From NCBI RefSeq assembly GCF_900107935.1, contig NZ_FNVG01000016.1, forward strand, positions 1 to 64,000: a stretch of DNA of 64,000 nucleotides, in the 5' to 3' direction. The notes beneath the pieces were generated by a model. That model saw only the letters and a program-made list of their open reading frames with translations. It made no database searches and was not told where the DNA came from. Shown in pieces: positions 61,061-64,000 of this stretch. A program made the translations under genes and the position numbers. Source of the DNA: Vibrio hangzhouensis. Lineage in GTDB: Bacteria; Pseudomonadota; Gammaproteobacteria; Enterobacterales; Vibrionaceae. Each line of letters begins with the position of its first letter. Positions within the stretch are counted from its first letter, which is position 1.

Positions 61061-61687
61061 ATGAATATAATTACCCGGACATACTGGCAATATAAGCTCA
61101 GAGGAACAGGCTACGCTGAGCTATTTTCCAGTAAGACGCCCAATGAGTATGTCTCACTCGATTGTGAAACCACCAGTCTGGATCCAGAGGTAGCGGAAAT
61201 TGTCACTATTGCGGCGACCAAAATCATCGACAACCGGATCATCACCAGCGATCCTTTTGAAGTCAGACTGTGTGCCCCCAAATCCCTCAGTGAAGACTCA
61301 GTAAAGATCCATCATATTACTCACAAAGAGCTGAAACACGGCATCAGTGAGAAGCAGGCCATGTCGGCGTTACTCGCGTTTATCGGCAATCGCCCTCTGG
61401 TGGGGTACCACATTCGCTACGACAAAAAGATCCTCGACCGAGCTGCCAAAAAGCACTTGGGGTTTCCGTTGCCCAATGAGCTGGTTGAAGTCAGCCAAAT
61501 CTACAATGATAAACTGCTCAAGTTGCTGCCCAACGGTTATTTTGATCTGAGCCTAGAGGCCATCTGCCGTCATCTACAGATCCCCAATTATCACAAACAC
61601 GATGCTCTTGAAGACGCCAAAGCGGCTGCGATGGTCTACCTGAAACTCACCCGGGGAACCCTTCCTCCATTCAGACCACAGAACTAA
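61061..61687 (+). CDS. DEDDh 3'-5' exonuclease (DnaQ-like)
   Basis: This 208-aa protein has the DEDDh set D34 and E36 (LDCETTSLD), D121 (HIRYDKKIL), and H180 and D185 (KHDALEDAK). It resembles the PolC/DnaQ exonuclease superfamily. It is 22 bp downstream of the DUF294 gene, so the two are probably an operon. Its substrate is unknown. Confidence 0.85.
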   Translation: MNIITRTYWQYKLRGTGYAELFSSKTPNEYVSLDCETTSLDPEVAEIVTIAATKIIDNRIITSDPFEVRLCAPKSLSEDSVKIHHITHKELKHGISEKQAMSALLAFIGNRPLVGYHIRYDKKILDRAAKKHLGFPLPNELVEVSQIYNDKLLKLLPNGYFDLSLEAICRHLQIPNYHKHDALEDAKAAAMVYLKLTRGTLPPFRPQN

Positions 61688-61772
61688 TTTAATGGTCTGA
61701 CCTGAAAATGCGAGCCCTATCGCAAGTCTCATCTTAGCTAACCTATTCATTTTGATTGTTTTTATTTCACTA

Positions 61773-61783
61773 CGCCTAAAGTC
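61773..61783 (+). promoter_or_regulatory. Acetate-regulon dyad upstream of acs
   Basis: CGCCTAAAGTC lies 92 bp before the acs start. It shares CG-CTAAAGTC, 10 of 11 bases, with the DUF294 copy. It lies about 39 bp before a TTAATA hexamer that may be the -10 element. Confidence 0.5.
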
Positions 61784-61874
61784 TAATTGCTGAAATCAGT
61801 AATCTAGACGAGAGTTAATACACGATGTAGTTCAGCCCAAGTCTGTAACAGCTCAATTCACAAGGAGAGTAGCA

Positions 61875-63824
61875 ATGAGTGAAGTTCATGTTTATCCGGT
61901 AAAAGACAATATTAAAACCAATACACACGCGGATAACGACACTTACCTATCCATGTACCAACAATCAGTCACCGATCCGGAATCCTTCTGGGGCGAGCAC
62001 GGTAAAATCGTCGACTGGATTAAGCCATTCACCAAAGTCAAACACACCTCGTTCGATACTGGCCACGTAGATATTCGCTGGTTTGAAGACGGCACGCTTA
62101 ATGTGTCAGCAAACTGCATTGACCGACATCTGGCTGAAAAAGGCGATGAGGTTGCCATCATTTGGGAAGGTGACAACCCTGAAGATGATAAAACGCTGAC
62201 TTTTAACGAGCTGCATAAAGAAGTCTGTAAGTTCTCCAATGCACTTAAAGCGCAAGGTGTTCACAAAGGCGACGTGGTGTGTCTGTATATGCCCATGGTG
62301 CCGGAAGCAGCAATTGCTATGCTGGCCTGTACTCGAATTGGTGCCGTACACACCGTCGTCTTTGGCGGTTTCTCTCCGGAGGCACTATCAGGCCGCATCA
62401 TCGACTCAGATGCGAAAGTGGTTATCACTGCAGATGAAGGGGTTCGTGGTGGACGTGCTGTTCCTCTCAAGAAAAACGTCGACGAGGCACTGACAAACCC
62501 TGAAGTGAAGACCATCAGCAAAGTCATGGTACTTAAACGTACAGGTGGTGACGTGGACTGGCACGATCATCGTGATGTCTGGTGGCATGAAGCGACTGCG
62601 GACGCATCTGACGTTTGCCCACCAGAAGAAATGAAAGCCGAAGATCCACTGTTTATCCTTTACACCTCGGGTTCAACAGGTAAACCAAAAGGCGTACTGC
62701 ACACCACTGGTGGCTATCTGGTGTACGCGACCATGACCTTTAAGTACGTCTTCGATTATCAACCCGGTGAGACCTTCTGGTGTACGGCAGACGTCGGCTG
62801 GATCACTGGCCACACCTACCTGGTCTATGGCCCATTGGCGAATGGGGCGAAAACCATCCTGTTTGAAGGTGTTCCAAACTATCCAGATACGAGCCGCATG
62901 AGTGAAGTGGTCGATAAGCATCAGGTCAACATCTTATACACCGCACCAACGGCTATTCGCGCCCTGATGGCCAAAGGGGATGAAGCGGTGAAAGGTACCT
63001 CCCGTGACAGTTTGAGAATTATGGGCTCAGTGGGTGAGCCCATTAACCCTGAAGCGTGGGAGTGGTACTACAAAACCATTGGTAATGAGCAATCACCCAT
63101 CGTCGACACTTGGTGGCAGACAGAAACTGGCGGTATTCTCATCACGCCGCTTCCAGGCGCAACAGCATTAAAGCCGGGCTCCGCCACTCGTCCATTCTTT
63201 GGTGTCCAACCAGCTTTGGTCGATAACATGGGTAACATTGTAGAAGGTGCAACGGAAGGAAACCTGGTCATTCTCGACTCATGGCCAGGGCAGATGCGTA
63301 CCGTTTATGGTGACCATGACCGCTTCGAGCAGACCTATTTCTCGACTTTCAGAGGCATGTATTTCACTGGTGATGGCGCACGTCGCGATGAAGATGGTTA
63401 TTACTGGATCACTGGCCGCGTGGATGACGTACTGAACGTATCTGGTCACCGTATGGGTACAGCGGAAATAGAATCTGCGTTAGTCGCATTCGATAAGATC
63501 GCTGAGGCAGCTATTGTGGGCATTCCTCACGATATTAAAGGCCAGGCCATTTACGCCTACATAACGCTGAATGACGGCGAGTTCCCATCCGCGGAGCTTC
63601 ACAAAGAAGTGAAAGATTGGGTACGTAAAGAAATTGGTCCAATCGCGACACCGGATGTGCTGCACTGGACTGACTCCCTGCCTAAGACCCGTTCAGGTAA
63701 GATCATGCGTCGAATTCTGCGTAAAATTGCTACTGGCGATACCAGCAACTTAGGGGACACATCAACGCTTGCCGATCCGAGCGTGGTGGACAAACTGATC
63801 GCCGAAAAAGCCGAACTCGCATAA
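61875..63824 (+). CDS. acs: Acetyl-CoA synthetase
   Basis: This 649-aa adenylate-forming enzyme converts acetate, ATP and CoA to acetyl-CoA. The P-loop-like YTSGSTGKPKGV, GWITGHTYLVYGP, TWWQTETGG and YWITGRVDDVLNVSGHR motifs are present. K609 in TRSGKIMRR is the lysine acetylated in E. coli Acs. It is the target gene of CrbS/CrbR in V. cholerae, both of which are encoded in this window. It ends with a strong terminator. Confidence 0.97.
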   Translation: MSEVHVYPVKDNIKTNTHADNDTYLSMYQQSVTDPESFWGEHGKIVDWIKPFTKVKHTSFDTGHVDIRWFEDGTLNVSANCIDRHLAEKGDEVAIIWEGDNPEDDKTLTFNELHKEVCKFSNALKAQGVHKGDVVCLYMPMVPEAAIAMLACTRIGAVHTVVFGGFSPEALSGRIIDSDAKVVITADEGVRGGRAVPLKKNVDEALTNPEVKTISKVMVLKRTGGDVDWHDHRDVWWHEATADASDVCPPEEMKAEDPLFILYTSGSTGKPKGVLHTTGGYLVYATMTFKYVFDYQPGETFWCTADVGWITGHTYLVYGPLANGAKTILFEGVPNYPDTSRMSEVVDKHQVNILYTAPTAIRALMAKGDEAVKGTSRDSLRIMGSVGEPINPEAWEWYYKTIGNEQSPIVDTWWQTETGGILITPLPGATALKPGSATRPFFGVQPALVDNMGNIVEGATEGNLVILDSWPGQMRTVYGDHDRFEQTYFSTFRGMYFTGDGARRDEDGYYWITGRVDDVLNVSGHRMGTAEIESALVAFDKIAEAAIVGIPHDIKGQAIYAYITLNDGEFPSAELHKEVKDWVRKEIGPIATPDVLHWTDSLPKTRSGKIMRRILRKIATGDTSNLGDTSTLADPSVVDKLIAEKAELA

Positions 63825-63843
63825 ATCTGCCAACAAGCCACGA

Positions 63844-63874
63844 ACAAACCGTCCAGTTTTTGGGCGGTTTTTTT
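63844..63874 (+). terminator. Terminator after acs
   Basis: AAACCGTCCA and TGGGCGGTTT form a 10-bp stem with one G-T wobble and a 5-base loop, then seven T residues. Confidence 0.9.
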
Positions 63875-64000
63875 GTATCAAGTTTTTTCATCCCACTGTC
63901 AAAATGTGCTCTGTGTGGCAATTTTCCTGCTAAATAAGAGGTGATTAGACCAGTAAATTGCTGCTAAATGCTGTGAATTAGCTATAATCTTGGTCAATTT

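Noticed and set aside
1..64000. Mobile elements, prophage, integron or CRISPR array
   Set aside because: No transposase, integrase, attC-like repeat series or spaced direct repeat array was seen. Gene order is largely that of conserved chromosomal blocks.

Overview
The window is a chromosomal segment from a gammaproteobacterium, almost certainly a Vibrionaceae member and most likely Vibrio. The evidence is gene content and order: two adjacent late lipid A acyltransferases (LpxL-like and LpxM/LpxN-like) after slmA, a CrbS/CrbR acetate system with DUF4212-actP and acs, a DUF3316 protein, a full frdABCD operon, and EF-P with both EpmA and EpmB. Base composition is even throughout. I see no insertion sequence, prophage, integrase, CRISPR array or rRNA. 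Species cannot be fixed from the sequence alone.

Layout. 1-3030: tRNA-Gly, orn, rsgA, psd. 3200-5630: a DASS-type anion transporter and an EamA transporter. 5627-11870: epmA, frdABCD, efp, epmB, so the EF-P beta-lysylation genes flank fumarate reductase. 11940-16840: mgtC-like gene, a secreted repeat protein, groESL under a candidate sigma-32 promoter, and a MATE pump. 16860-23240: cysE-gpsA-secB-yibN divergent from gpmM-envC, as in E. coli but without grxC. 23260-28880: DHH phosphoesterase, TetR regulator, zapB, glpX, SufR-like regulator and small conserved genes. 29120-35200: tpiA, pfkA, fieF, cpxP and cpxRA, with two candidate CpxR boxes between cpxP and cpxR. 35280-37010: M14 carboxypeptidase and trmL. 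37120-44530: rpmG/rpmB, radC, coaBC, slmA, two lipid A acyltransferases, and an fxsA-hypothetical-mutM operon. No dut lies between coaBC and slmA.

44880-63870 is a carbon and redox block: aspA and dcuA (aspartate/fumarate/C4-dicarboxylate exchange), dsbD, the CrbR-type response regulator, marC, DUF4212-actP, a DUF3316 protein, the hybrid kinase CrbS, an HcaT-like MFS transporter, a cNMP/CBS/DUF294 nucleotidyltransferase, a DEDDh exonuclease, and acs. Together they encode uptake of acetate (ActP), its activation (Acs) and its sensing (CrbS to CrbR). An identical or near-identical dyad element, CGACTAAAGTCG-like, sits 66-92 bp before the start codons of DUF4212-actP, the DUF294-exonuclease pair and acs. 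I read it as a candidate CrbR operator that places the poorly understood nucleotidyltransferase/exonuclease pair in the acetate regulon.

Most genes are conserved core genes. The more unusual items are the acetate-regulon dyad and its NTase/exonuclease pair, a 7-bp tandem repeat that supplies the stop codon of the DHH gene, a 52-bp palindrome upstream of gpsA, the missing dut, grxC and cutA genes relative to E. coli order, and several operator-like inverted repeats.
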